Shown one piece after another: positions 1 through 7,858 of a stretch of DNA of 12,819 bases. Made by a program: the position numbers and the translations under genes. The notes beneath the pieces are model-generated. The model did not search any database. It was not told where the DNA came from and saw only the letters and a list, made by a program, of their open reading frames with translations. Source of the stretch: an uncultured Pseudomonadales bacterium. GTDB lineage: Bacteria > Pseudomonadota > Gammaproteobacteria > Pseudomonadales > Porticoccaceae. The stretch lies in the NCBI GenBank assembly GCA_937998635.1, contig CALLDA010000054.1, forward strand, positions 1-12,819, read 5' to 3'. Numbering within the stretch: the stretch's first letter is position 1; every line of letters starts with the position of its first letter.

Positions 1-2
1 CG

Positions 3-3000
3 AGTCTTGATAATATGCTTGAGGTGCTGGTAACTGGTGGTGTTCCGCTGCACCGCGCAGTACGAATGTTGATTCCACCAGCCTGGCATAACGTCGAAGA
101 TCAGGATCCCGACGAACGCGCTTTTTTTGCCTATCAATCTATGCACATGGAACCCTGGGATGGCCCTGCTGGGCTTGTGATTACGGATGGCCGTTACGCG
201 GTGTGTGCGCTGGATAGAAACGGCCTACGGCCATCGCGCTGGGTGTTGACCGATGATGACATTATCACCGTTGCCTCGGAAGTGGGTGTTTACCCTTATG
301 CGCCGGAAGCTGTGATTGCAAAAGGTCGTCTTGGTCCGGGCGATATACTGTCTATTGATATTGTCACCGGCGAAATTGAAACCCGCGATGAGATAGATTC
401 TCGGTTGGCAGGAGCCCAGCCTTATCGGCGCTGGCTACGAGATGGGGCTAAGGCCATTGAATCGACCATGGAGCAGGATGGTTTAGAAGCTGAAGGAACC
501 CTTTCACATCAGATTATCCAGCGCTACATGAAAATGTATGGCGTCTCCCATGAGGAGCGGGTGCAGGTGCTGGCTCCATTAGCCGAAGGTGCTCAGGAAG
601 CAATAGCCTCCATGGGCGATGATTCGCCGGTAGCGGTGTTGTCCGAAAAAAACCGCAGTGTGTTTGATTATTTCCGCCAGCAGTTTGCTCAAGTGACTAA
701 CCCGCCCATCGATCCTTTGCGCGAAGGCATCGCCATGTCTTTGAGCACCCAATTGGGCAAAGAGCGCAACGTCTTTAAAGAAACGCCAGAGCATGCTCAG
801 CGTATTAATCTTAATAGTCCGGTGCTGTCGCCACGAAAATATTTTTCCCTCAAAAATAATGGCCTGGGCGGTTTTGAAGTCCACAAATTTGCATTGAAGT
901 ACACTCCGGCTGAGACTGACCTGGAATCGGCTATTAAATGTTTATGTGCTGACGTCGAGGCCTCTGTACGAAATGGTGTGACCATCTGCATCCTGTCGGA
1001 TTACAAAATAGATATTGGCGAAATCCCTATTCAGGCAGTGTTTGCCGTCGGTGCTGTACATAATCACTTAATCGCAATGGGTTTGCGTTGTGATGCCAAT
1101 ATTATTATCAGCACCGGTGCCGCCAGGGATTCTCACCAAATCGCAACCTTGATTGGTTGTGGTGCAACCGCAGTCTATCCCTATCTAAGCTATCACCTTC
1201 TTCACGAAATGTGTGAAAGTGGTGAGTTGGTGGTTGATGTTGACAATGCCTTCAAGCATTACCGTAAAGGTATTGTTAAAGGCCTGATGAAAATACTGTC
1301 CAAAATGGGCATTTCAACGATCGCTTCCTATCGGGGGGCGATGCTTTATGAAGCCGTTGGCTTTGCCGACGAAATTGTCGATCTATGCTTTCCTGGCCTT
1401 ATTAGCCGTATTCAAGGCTCAGGCTTTGCCGATTTCCAGAATGATCAGGAAGCAGCCGCCAGCTTTGCCTGGAAAGATCGCAAGCCAATATCTCCAGGCG
1501 GTCTGTTTAAATATATACACGGTCAGGAATACCACTCGTTTAACCCCGAGGTTGTTCAAGCGCTTCATAAAGTTGTACGTAGCGGCGACTATGCCGATTG
1601 GCGAGGCTATGCTGACCTGGTGAATAATCGCCCGGTGGCAACCCTGCGGGATTTAATGGGCCTGAAATCCGATAGGCCTTCAATTCCCCTTGATCAAGTC
1701 GAGCCCGCCAAAGATATTATTGCCCGTTTCGACTCTGCCGGTATGTCTTTGGGGGCGCTGTCTCCAGAAGCCCATGAATCTCTTGCTGAGGCTCTTAACA
1801 GCCTGGGAGGTCGTTCAAATTCCGGGGAAGGCGGTGAAGACCCAAAGCGTTACGGCACCAATAAAAGTTCGAAAATTAAGCAGGTAGCCTCTGGTCGTTT
1901 TGGTGTTACGCCGCACTACCTGGTCAATGCAGAAGTTATTCAAATAAAAGTGGCTCAAGGTGCCAAGCCAGGTGAAGGTGGTCAGTTGCCCGGTGGCAAA
2001 GTCAATGATCTTATTGCCAGCTTGCGCTATTCCGTACCGGGTGTGACCTTGATTTCGCCCCCGCCGCACCATGATATTTATTCGATAGAAGATTTAGCTC
2101 AGCTCATTTTTGATTTGAAACAGGTTAACCCGCAGGCGCTAGTCTCCGTGAAATTAGTATCTCGACCTGGTGTTGGTACCATTGCCGCCGGGGTTGCTAA
2201 GGCCTACGCTGATCTGATCACCATCTCAGGTTACGACGGCGGCACTGCTGCGAGCCCGCTGACATCGATTCGCTACGCGGGTTCACCCTGGGAGCTGGGT
2301 TTGGCAGAAACTCACCAAACTTTGCGGGCCAACGACCTGCGTGACAAGGTTCGAGTGCAGACTGATGGCGGATTAAAAACCGGTCTTGACGTCATAAAAG
2401 CTGCCATTTTGGGCGCTGAAAGCTTTGGTTTTGGTACCGCACCTATGGTCGCGCTGGGTTGTAAATACTTGCGTATTTGCCATCTCAACAATTGTGCCAC
2501 CGGTGTCGCTACTCAAGATCAGCGCTTGCGAGATGGTTACTATGCTGGCACGGTTGCACATGCTCGGAATTTCTTTTTGTTTGTTGCCGAAGAGGTTCGT
2601 GAATACCTGGCGATGCTGGGTGTCTCAAGCCTCCTTGAGCTGATTGGCCGTGTTGACTTGCTTGAAGTGCTGCCCGGTCGGACTGCGCGTCAACAGCAGC
2701 TGGATCTGTCGCCAATCTTGCATCGAGATGCTTTACTCGACAGTAAACCGCAATATTGCCAGGTGGCGAGCAATACACCCTTTGATAAAGGTGAACTGGC
2801 AGAGCGCATGGTGGATGATATTTTACCTGCCATCGAAAACAGCGCCGGTGGTCATTTTGAATACACAGTTTCTAATTGTGATCGCACAATTGGTGCGCGT
2901 CTGAGTGGCGAAATTGCGCGCAGGCATGGCAATCAGGGCATGGCGGACACGCCAATTAAGATTTCCTTGAGCGGTGTCGCAGGACAGTCTTTGGGTGCCT

Positions 3001-3605
3001 GGAATGCCGGTGGTCTGGAACTATATTTATCGGGCGATGCCAATGACTATGTCGGTAAAGGCATGGCGGGAGGAAAGATTATTTTGTCTCCGCCACCGGG
3101 CAGCCAGTTTGCCAGTCATGACGCGCCCATTATGGGCAATACCTGCCTGTACGGCGCAACTGGCGGTAAATTGTTTGCCGCAGGCCGGGCAGGAGAGCGC
3201 TTTGGGGTCAGGAACTCTGGTGCCTATACGGTGGTAGAAGGTGCTGGTGATCACTGCTGTGAATATATGACCGGTGGCGTGGTAGTCGTTCTGGGTTCCA
3301 CGGGTCATAATTTTGGTGCCGGAATGACCGGCGGATTTTCATATGTGCTTGATATGGAAAGAGATTTTTATGATCGCGTCAATACCGAATTGGTCGAAGT
3401 GCAGCGTATAACCCAGGAAGCACTGGAGAATCAACGGTCTTTTCTGAGACACATGATAGAAGAATTTGTCCAGGAAACTGGCAGCGAACGAGGTCGGGAA
3501 CTAGCCGAAAACTTTGATGATTACGTTGCCAAATTCTGGTTGGTCAAGCCGAAATCTGCGACCCTTGCGAGCTTGTTTGAAAATACCCGAGGGCGACCCG
3601 AGTGA
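3..3605 (+). CDS. gltB: Glutamate synthase (NADPH) large subunit, 5'-truncated by window edge
   Basis: Large (alpha) subunit of bacterial glutamate synthase. It transfers the glutamine amide nitrogen to 2-oxoglutarate, giving two glutamates, and works in the cytoplasm with GltD. The reading frame is open from the first bases, so the true start lies upstream. About 1,200 codons are visible against roughly 1,480-1,510 in the family, so the N-terminal catalytic cysteine and most of the glutaminase domain are missing. Visible in order: the end of the glutaminase domain, the central domain, the FMN-binding synthase domain (GMSLGALSPEAHE and SNSGEGGEDP, about 1738-1845), a 3Fe-4S cysteine cluster C-x5-C-x4-C (codons at 2460, 2478 and 2493, within GCKYLRICHLNNCATG), and the glycine-rich C-terminal GXGXG domain (about 2900-3400). 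gltD follows after 60 nt. No frameshift is seen. Identification is secure. Confidence 0.97.
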   Translation, partial: SLDNMLEVLVTGGVPLHRAVRMLIPPAWHNVEDQDPDERAFFAYQSMHMEPWDGPAGLVITDGRYAVCALDRNGLRPSRWVLTDDDIITVASEVGVYPYAPEAVIAKGRLGPGDILSIDIVTGEIETRDEIDSRLAGAQPYRRWLRDGAKAIESTMEQDGLEAEGTLSHQIIQRYMKMYGVSHEERVQVLAPLAEGAQEAIASMGDDSPVAVLSEKNRSVFDYFRQQFAQVTNPPIDPLREGIAMSLSTQLGKERNVFKETPEHAQRINLNSPVLSPRKYFSLKNNGLGGFEVHKFALKYTPAETDLESAIKCLCADVEASVRNGVTICILSDYKIDIGEIPIQAVFAVGAVHNHLIAMGLRCDANIIISTGAARDSHQIATLIGCGATAVYPYLSYHLLHEMCESGELVVDVDNAFKHYRKGIVKGLMKILSKMGISTIASYRGAMLYEAVGFADEIVDLCFPGLISRIQGSGFADFQNDQEAAASFAWKDRKPISPGGLFKYIHGQEYHSFNPEVVQALHKVVRSGDYADWRGYADLVNNRPVATLRDLMGLKSDRPSIPLDQVEPAKDIIARFDSAGMSLGALSPEAHESLAEALNSLGGRSNSGEGGEDPKRYGTNKSSKIKQVASGRFGVTPHYLVNAEVIQIKVAQGAKPGEGGQLPGGKVNDLIASLRYSVPGVTLISPPPHHDIYSIEDLAQLIFDLKQVNPQALVSVKLVSRPGVGTIAAGVAKAYADLITISGYDGGTAASPLTSIRYAGSPWELGLAETHQTLRANDLRDKVRVQTDGGLKTGLDVIKAAILGAESFGFGTAPMVALGCKYLRICHLNNCATGVATQDQRLRDGYYAGTVAHARNFFLFVAEEVREYLAMLGVSSLLELIGRVDLLEVLPGRTARQQQLDLSPILHRDALLDSKPQYCQVASNTPFDKGELAERMVDDILPAIENSAGGHFEYTVSNCDRTIGARLSGEIARRHGNQGMADTPIKISLSGVAGQSLGAWNAGGLELYLSGDANDYVGKGMAGGKIILSPPPGSQFASHDAPIMGNTCLYGATGGKLFAAGRAGERFGVRNSGAYTVVEGAGDHCCEYMTGGVVVVLGSTGHNFGAGMTGGFSYVLDMERDFYDRVNTELVEVQRITQEALENQRSFLRHMIEEFVQETGSERGRELAENFDDYVAKFWLVKPKSATLASLFENTRGRPE

Positions 3606-3665
3606 TTGATAGGAATGATGCCAGTGTGGCTAAGCTATGGGTGGATGTATTAAGAGAAAATATCT

Positions 3666-5087
3666 ATGTCTGAGCGCCTGAATAATCATTTTCAGTTCCT
3701 TGAGCTAGAGCGTCGGGATCCCGAAAAAAAGTCCATCGTCGATCGTACCGAGGGCTTTGCGGAAATCTATGAACCCTATGTTACGAGTGATGCAGCTGCG
3801 CAGGCGCATCGGTGCCTGGATTGCGGCAATCCTTATTGCGAGTGGAAATGCCCGGTTCATAACTACATACCGAACTGGCTGCAATTAGTGGCTGACGGCA
3901 ATATCTTAAAAGCTGCCGAGTTGTGCCACGAAACCAATACCCTGCCCGAAATCTGTGGTCGCATTTGTCCCCAGGACAGGCTCTGTGAAGGAGCCTGTAC
4001 GCTCAATGATGATTTTGGTGCGGTGACTATCGGCAATGTTGAAAAATACATCACCGATACCGCCCTGGCCATGGGCTGGCGACCAGATATGTCTGCGGTC
4101 CAGGCGACCGGCAAGAAAGTCGCCGTTATTGGTGCTGGGCCAGCGGGTCTTGGCTGCGCCGATATCCTGGTGCGCAACGGCGTTCAGCCGGTGGTATTTG
4201 ATCGTTATCCCGAAATTGGTGGTTTGTTAACGTTCGGAATTCCCGAGTTCAAGCTAGAAAAATCAGTGATGGCTAAACGTCGTGAAATATTTACCGAAAT
4301 GGGTGTTGAATTTCGTTTGAATATCGAGATAGGAGAGGACCTTGAGTTCGAAGACCTCCTCAAGGAATACGATGCTGTTTTTCTGGGTATGGGGACGTAT
4401 AAATCCATGCGCGGTGGTTTTCCCGGTGAAGATTTGTCTGGCGTAAAGGATGCTTTGCCTTATCTAGTGGCCAATGTGAACCACAATCAGAACTGGCCCC
4501 AGCAAGCCGGGCAGGATTTTCTGTCTGTGAAAGGTAAAAATGTTGTGGTTCTGGGTGGCGGCGATACCGCCATGGACTGCAACCGCACCGCTATTCGCCA
4601 GGGTGCTAACAAAGTGACCTGTGTTTATCGACGGGACGAAGCTAATATGCCTGGCTCTCGCCGGGAAGTGACCAATGCACAGGAAGAGGGCGTTGAGTTT
4701 TTATTTAATCGGCAACCCCTGGAAATTGTCGGTAATAACGAAGTCACAGGAATTAAAGTCATTGCCACTGAATTGGGTGCCCCCGACGAAAACGGGCGGC
4801 AGAGACCCACACCAGTGGCCGGTAGCGAACAAGTGCTTGCTGCTGATATCGTTTTATTAGCTTTTGGTTTTCAACCTAGCCCCGCATCCTGGTTTGCTCG
4901 GCACGACATCGGACTTAACGATTGGGATGGTGTGATTGCTGATGAAGATCAGCCTTATCCGTTCCAGACCGGCAATGAAAAAGTCTTCGCTGGTGGCGAT
5001 ATGGTCCGTGGTTCGGATCTAGTCGTTACCGCCATCTGGGAAGGTCGCAAGGCAGCAGAGGGTATTCTCGATTTTCTTGATGTTTGA
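3666..5087 (+). CDS. gltD: Glutamate synthase (NADPH) small subunit
   Basis: Beta subunit of glutamate synthase, 473 residues, the usual length. It oxidises NADPH through FAD and passes electrons via Fe-S clusters to the GltB FMN site. The N-terminal ferredoxin-like domain has two cysteine groups: C50, C53, C58, C62 and C97, C101, C107, C111. An FAD Rossmann motif GAGPAG lies at residues 156-161, an NADPH-binding motif GGGDTA at 297-302, and a second FAD contact FAGGD near the C-terminus. The ATG is preceded by an AAGAGA purine stretch (3652-3657), 8 nt upstream, a fair Shine-Dalgarno site. It lies 60 nt after gltB and 58 nt before hemE, so cotranscription is likely. Related enzymes such as PreT share this fold, but adjacency to gltB settles the call. 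Confidence 0.97.
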   Translation: MSERLNNHFQFLELERRDPEKKSIVDRTEGFAEIYEPYVTSDAAAQAHRCLDCGNPYCEWKCPVHNYIPNWLQLVADGNILKAAELCHETNTLPEICGRICPQDRLCEGACTLNDDFGAVTIGNVEKYITDTALAMGWRPDMSAVQATGKKVAVIGAGPAGLGCADILVRNGVQPVVFDRYPEIGGLLTFGIPEFKLEKSVMAKRREIFTEMGVEFRLNIEIGEDLEFEDLLKEYDAVFLGMGTYKSMRGGFPGEDLSGVKDALPYLVANVNHNQNWPQQAGQDFLSVKGKNVVVLGGGDTAMDCNRTAIRQGANKVTCVYRRDEANMPGSRREVTNAQEEGVEFLFNRQPLEIVGNNEVTGIKVIATELGAPDENGRQRPTPVAGSEQVLAADIVLLAFGFQPSPASWFARHDIGLNDWDGVIADEDQPYPFQTGNEKVFAGGDMVRGSDLVVTAIWEGRKAAEGILDFLDV

Positions 5088-5115
5088 GTTTGAAAACTAA
5101 CCCGACGACTTATCT

Positions 5116-5122
5116 AGAGGAG
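5116..5122 (+). promoter_or_regulatory. Strong Shine-Dalgarno AGAGGAG, oddly far from the hemE ATG
   Basis: AGAGGAG is the best ribosome binding sequence upstream of hemE, but it ends 23 nt before the homology-supported ATG at 5146; 5-10 nt is usual. At normal spacing it instead faces an in-frame ATT at 5128 and an out-of-frame TTG at 5129. The TTG would open a nine-codon reading frame ending at 5158, overlapping the hemE start. Either a rare start or translational coupling is possible, or the match is incidental. Confidence 0.4.
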
Positions 5123-5145
5123 TAAGAATTGCTACAGGCCATAGT

Positions 5146-6207
5146 ATGTCGGATTTAAAAAATGATCGTTTCCTGCGGGCTTTATTACGCCAGCCTGTCG
5201 ATGCTACACCCGTATGGGTGATGCGCCAGGCCGGTCGATATCTACCTGAATATCGGGCCAGGCGGGAGCAGGCTGGGGATTTTATGTCTCTGTGTCAAAA
5301 TCCTCAAGGAGCTTGCGAGGTAACCTTGCAGCCGTTGGAGCGTTTTGACCTGGACGCGGCGATCTTGTTTTCCGATATTTTAACCATTCCTGATGCCATG
5401 GGCATGGGTCTGTATTTTGATCAGGGCGAGGGTCCCAAGTTTCGTAAAGCCATCGAGACAGCTAAAGATATAGAAGATCTACCCATCGTCAATACTGCTT
5501 CGGACCTACCCTATGTCCCTGATGCGATCCGTTTAATCAGACGAGAATTGAATGGCAGGGTGCCGCTGATCGGTTTTTCAGGGAGCCCGTGGACGCTGGC
5601 TACCTACATGATCGAAGGTGGCAGTAGTAAAGATTTTGCGAAAATAAAAACCATGGCTTACAGCAATCCGGATTTAATGGCTGTATTGCTTGAAAAGCTA
5701 ACACTGTCGGTTATCGATTATCTCAATACGCAAATAGCTGCCGGTGCCCAGGCCGTACAGATTTTCGACACCTGGGGTGGGGTATTGAGCACCTCGGCGT
5801 ACCAGGAGTTTTCATTAAAATATATGGCACAGATTGTCGCTGGATTGAATACTCACTCTGAAGGTAGGGAGGTGCCGGTCATCCTGTTTACCAAAGGCGG
5901 CGGTGGCTGGCTAGAGGCTATTTCAGTGACCGGATGTCACGCTATTGGATTAGACTGGACGCAGGATATTGGCCAGGCCAGGGGTCGCGTTGGGGACCGT
6001 GTGGCTCTGCAAGGTAATATGGATCCCGCTATTCTTCGCGCTCCGGCAAGCGTTATCGAAGCTGAAGTGGGTGTGATACTGGCCAGTTATGGCAAAGGCG
6101 CTGGGCATGTGTTCAATTTGGGTCATGGGGTTACCCCAGATATTGATCCCGAGCGCGTGTCGGCCTTTGTAGATGCAGTTCACAATTATTCTGTGAACTT
6201 TCACTAA
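5146..6207 (+). CDS. hemE: Uroporphyrinogen decarboxylase
   Basis: Cytoplasmic enzyme of haem biosynthesis that removes four carboxyl groups from the acetate side chains of uroporphyrinogen III to give coproporphyrinogen III. The product is 353 residues, matching the E. coli protein (about 354), and is close to it along its whole length. Diagnostic motifs are RQAGRYLPEYR (residues 27-37, substrate-binding arginines), FSDIL with the essential aspartate D77, GFSGSPWTLATYM, FDTWGG, and NLGHG with H327 near the C-terminus. The N-terminus (MSDLKNDRFLRALLRQP) aligns with E. coli HemE from its first residue, which supports ATG 5146 despite no close ribosome binding site. It probably shares the gltBD transcript; gltB-gltD-hemE order is also known in Pseudomonas. 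Confidence 0.96.
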   Translation: MSDLKNDRFLRALLRQPVDATPVWVMRQAGRYLPEYRARREQAGDFMSLCQNPQGACEVTLQPLERFDLDAAILFSDILTIPDAMGMGLYFDQGEGPKFRKAIETAKDIEDLPIVNTASDLPYVPDAIRLIRRELNGRVPLIGFSGSPWTLATYMIEGGSSKDFAKIKTMAYSNPDLMAVLLEKLTLSVIDYLNTQIAAGAQAVQIFDTWGGVLSTSAYQEFSLKYMAQIVAGLNTHSEGREVPVILFTKGGGGWLEAISVTGCHAIGLDWTQDIGQARGRVGDRVALQGNMDPAILRAPASVIEAEVGVILASYGKGAGHVFNLGHGVTPDIDPERVSAFVDAVHNYSVNFH

Positions 6208-6221
6208 AATGCGCAGTGAAA
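6199..6221 (+). terminator. Hairpin at the 3' end of hemE, weak terminator candidate
   Basis: TTTCACT (6199-6205) and AGTGAAA (6215-6221) form a perfect 7-bp stem around a 9-nt loop, spanning the hemE stop codon. The stem is AT-rich and no T-run follows, so it is not a classical intrinsic terminator. A stem of this size is expected a few times by chance in a window this long. It may only protect the mRNA 3' end. Confidence 0.25.
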
Positions 6222-6412
6222 TGAGCGCTTATCGCCTAAACCAGCCGGTCGGGTAAATCGCCTTGCATTTGACGCTGTGAGGTTTAGTCTTCAGCTTACA
6301 AATCAATTCTAGCTGGTGACATATGTTGAACCCGGTAGTAGTTATAGTACGAATTAGTGGTTTGGCTTCCAGCAGAGCATAATGGGGCAGTTTGAAAGAC
6401 TGCTGAACAACG
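6208..6412. other. Non-coding gap between hemE and the HD-GYP gene
   Basis: This 205-nt stretch is the longest intergenic region in the window and should hold the promoter of the downstream gene. I see no convincing -35/-10 pair; TATAGT-like sequence occurs near 6345-6350 but has no good -35 at proper spacing. Just before the 6413 start, GCAGT (6387-6391) and ACTGC (6399-6403) can form a short hairpin, and no clear Shine-Dalgarno is present. No RNA gene or repeat was recognised. Confidence 0.5.
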
Positions 6413-7816
6413 ATGGCAATTTCACAAATTCAAATTAGTGTATCGGACTTAACTTTAGGCATGTACGTGTCTCGTTTAGACCGGCCCTGGAAAAATACTC
6501 CTTTTCCCCTGCAGGGTTTTTATGTCAGGGCCAGTGAAGATATTGCGTCTCTGAAAAGCTATTGTGATCATGTTTATATTGATGTAAACAAGGGTCGGGG
6601 ACTGCTCGAAGGTGCTGGCGTAGTATCACCACGTGGTGATCGACGTGCGCAGTTGAGACCTGCTAGCCCAGATCGACGACAAACCTCTAGAGACCTGCAG
6701 GCTGGCGAAGATTGTCCTCCAATTAATGTCCGCAAGGGAATCTACGATGTTACGGTCTCCTTACGTGTTGAAGTTGAGCAGGCAAAACACCTCGTCCGAG
6801 ATCTGCGAGCCAACCTGTCGCTGGTAAGTCGACAAATCGTCCGAGGTAAATTGGAAGATTACGATAAGTTGAAAGAAAATGTAGGCGGTATGGTGGAGAG
6901 TGTATTGCGCTGTCCCGACGCATTTATCTGGTTGGTACGTTTGCGAGATAAGGATCAACACACCCATGATCACAGTTTGCGATCGGCATTGTGGGCAGTA
7001 CAGTTTGCCCGCTTTATCGGTATGGATAAACGTGAGATTTCGGTGTTGTGCCTGGGTACCTTGCTGAAAGATATTGGTAAAACCAAATTGAGTAATGCCC
7101 TGTTGCGTAAGCAAAACAGGACAGAAGAAGAAGACCGCGAGTACCAGCAATACGTCACCTATGGCGTTGAAATGCTGCGTAATACTCATAATGTTGAGCC
7201 CCGAGTTATTTCAATCGTGCGCTATCATGCTGAGCGCAATAATGGTCAGGGCTTCCCCGAAAGAATATCAGGGACAAAAATACCTTTGTTGGCAAGAATT
7301 GCTGGTATTGCCGCCACCTACGATGCTATTAGTAACCCGAGAGAAAGTGATAAGCCGGCAGCGCCTTCACGAGCAGTAAGTCTGCTTTACAACATGCGCG
7401 GCGAAGAGTTTCAGGAAGACCTGGTGGTTCAATTTATTCAGTCGGTGGGCCTGTATCCCACGGGGACCCTTGTCGAACTTACAACTGGGGATATTGGCGT
7501 GATTGTTGAACAGCACCCTCAATCCCGTCTTACCCCACAGGTCGCGATTCTTGGTCAAAGTGCGGATAATCTGAATGACAATATCTTTTTGATCGACTTG
7601 AAGGACGAAGAGAAGACACGCGAAGCGCTTAGTCAAACTGGTGGGATCGGATTGCAAGATGTCGATCGGGTAGCAATTGCTCGAGACCTGGAACCAATGG
7701 GCTACGATATTGATTTATCAAATGTATCGAGTCTGTTTATGAATGATTCAGTTGAAGCTAAAGAAGGTTTCTGGTCGTCTCTACGAGGTAAAATGGGGTT
7801 CGATAGATTGAATTGA
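6413..7816 (+). CDS. DUF3391 / degenerate HD-GYP domain protein
   Basis: A 467-residue soluble protein with the architecture of c-di-GMP phosphodiesterases of the HD-GYP class. The N-terminal DUF3391 domain (about 1-65) has the typical LGMYVSRLDRPW signature; a basic linker (about 65-110), a helical segment, the HD-GYP domain (about 183-345) and a C-terminal extension follow. The catalytic ligands are heavily altered. HD of the LLHDIGK motif is K219-D220, the HxxxG histidine is Y247, HHE is H272-A273-E274, GYP is G280-F281-P282, and the metal-binding Asp before YDA is A301. Only H187, D220 and H272 of the usual ligands remain. Hydrolysis of c-di-GMP therefore looks unlikely; a binding or scaffold role is inferred. 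No transmembrane segment is seen. A stop codon at 6404 leaves ATG 6413 as the natural start, although no Shine-Dalgarno is evident. Confidence 0.9.
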   Translation: MAISQIQISVSDLTLGMYVSRLDRPWKNTPFPLQGFYVRASEDIASLKSYCDHVYIDVNKGRGLLEGAGVVSPRGDRRAQLRPASPDRRQTSRDLQAGEDCPPINVRKGIYDVTVSLRVEVEQAKHLVRDLRANLSLVSRQIVRGKLEDYDKLKENVGGMVESVLRCPDAFIWLVRLRDKDQHTHDHSLRSALWAVQFARFIGMDKREISVLCLGTLLKDIGKTKLSNALLRKQNRTEEEDREYQQYVTYGVEMLRNTHNVEPRVISIVRYHAERNNGQGFPERISGTKIPLLARIAGIAATYDAISNPRESDKPAAPSRAVSLLYNMRGEEFQEDLVVQFIQSVGLYPTGTLVELTTGDIGVIVEQHPQSRLTPQVAILGQSADNLNDNIFLIDLKDEEKTREALSQTGGIGLQDVDRVAIARDLEPMGYDIDLSNVSSLFMNDSVEAKEGFWSSLRGKMGFDRLN

Positions 7817-7833
7817 TAGTCAGATTTGGTGAT

Positions 7834-7853
7834 CCGGTTTGCTGGTCAGCCGG
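7834..7853. terminator. Small hairpin between convergent genes
   Basis: CCGGTT (7834-7839) can pair with AGCCGG (7848-7853), including one G-T pair, around an 8-nt loop. It lies in the 42-nt gap where the HD-GYP gene and psd converge, so it could slow transcription from both sides. No T-run follows on either strand, so evidence for a true terminator is weak. Confidence 0.25.
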
Positions 7854-7858
7854 TGGCT

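Noticed and set aside
3615..3653. Short reading frame (12 codons, starting MMPVW) between gltB and gltD, a possible leader peptide.
   Set aside because: The AGGA upstream is too close to the start, there is no regulatory codon run or attenuator hairpin, and such short frames are common by chance.
6382..6438. Eighteen-codon frame overlapping the start of the HD-GYP gene.
   Set aside because: No ribosome binding site and no recognisable peptide; it is a different frame of the leader and gene start.
6761..7189. A 142-codon open frame on the - strand within the HD-GYP gene.
   Set aside because: It lies fully opposite a well-supported coding region, has no family resemblance and no ribosome binding site; it is a shadow frame.
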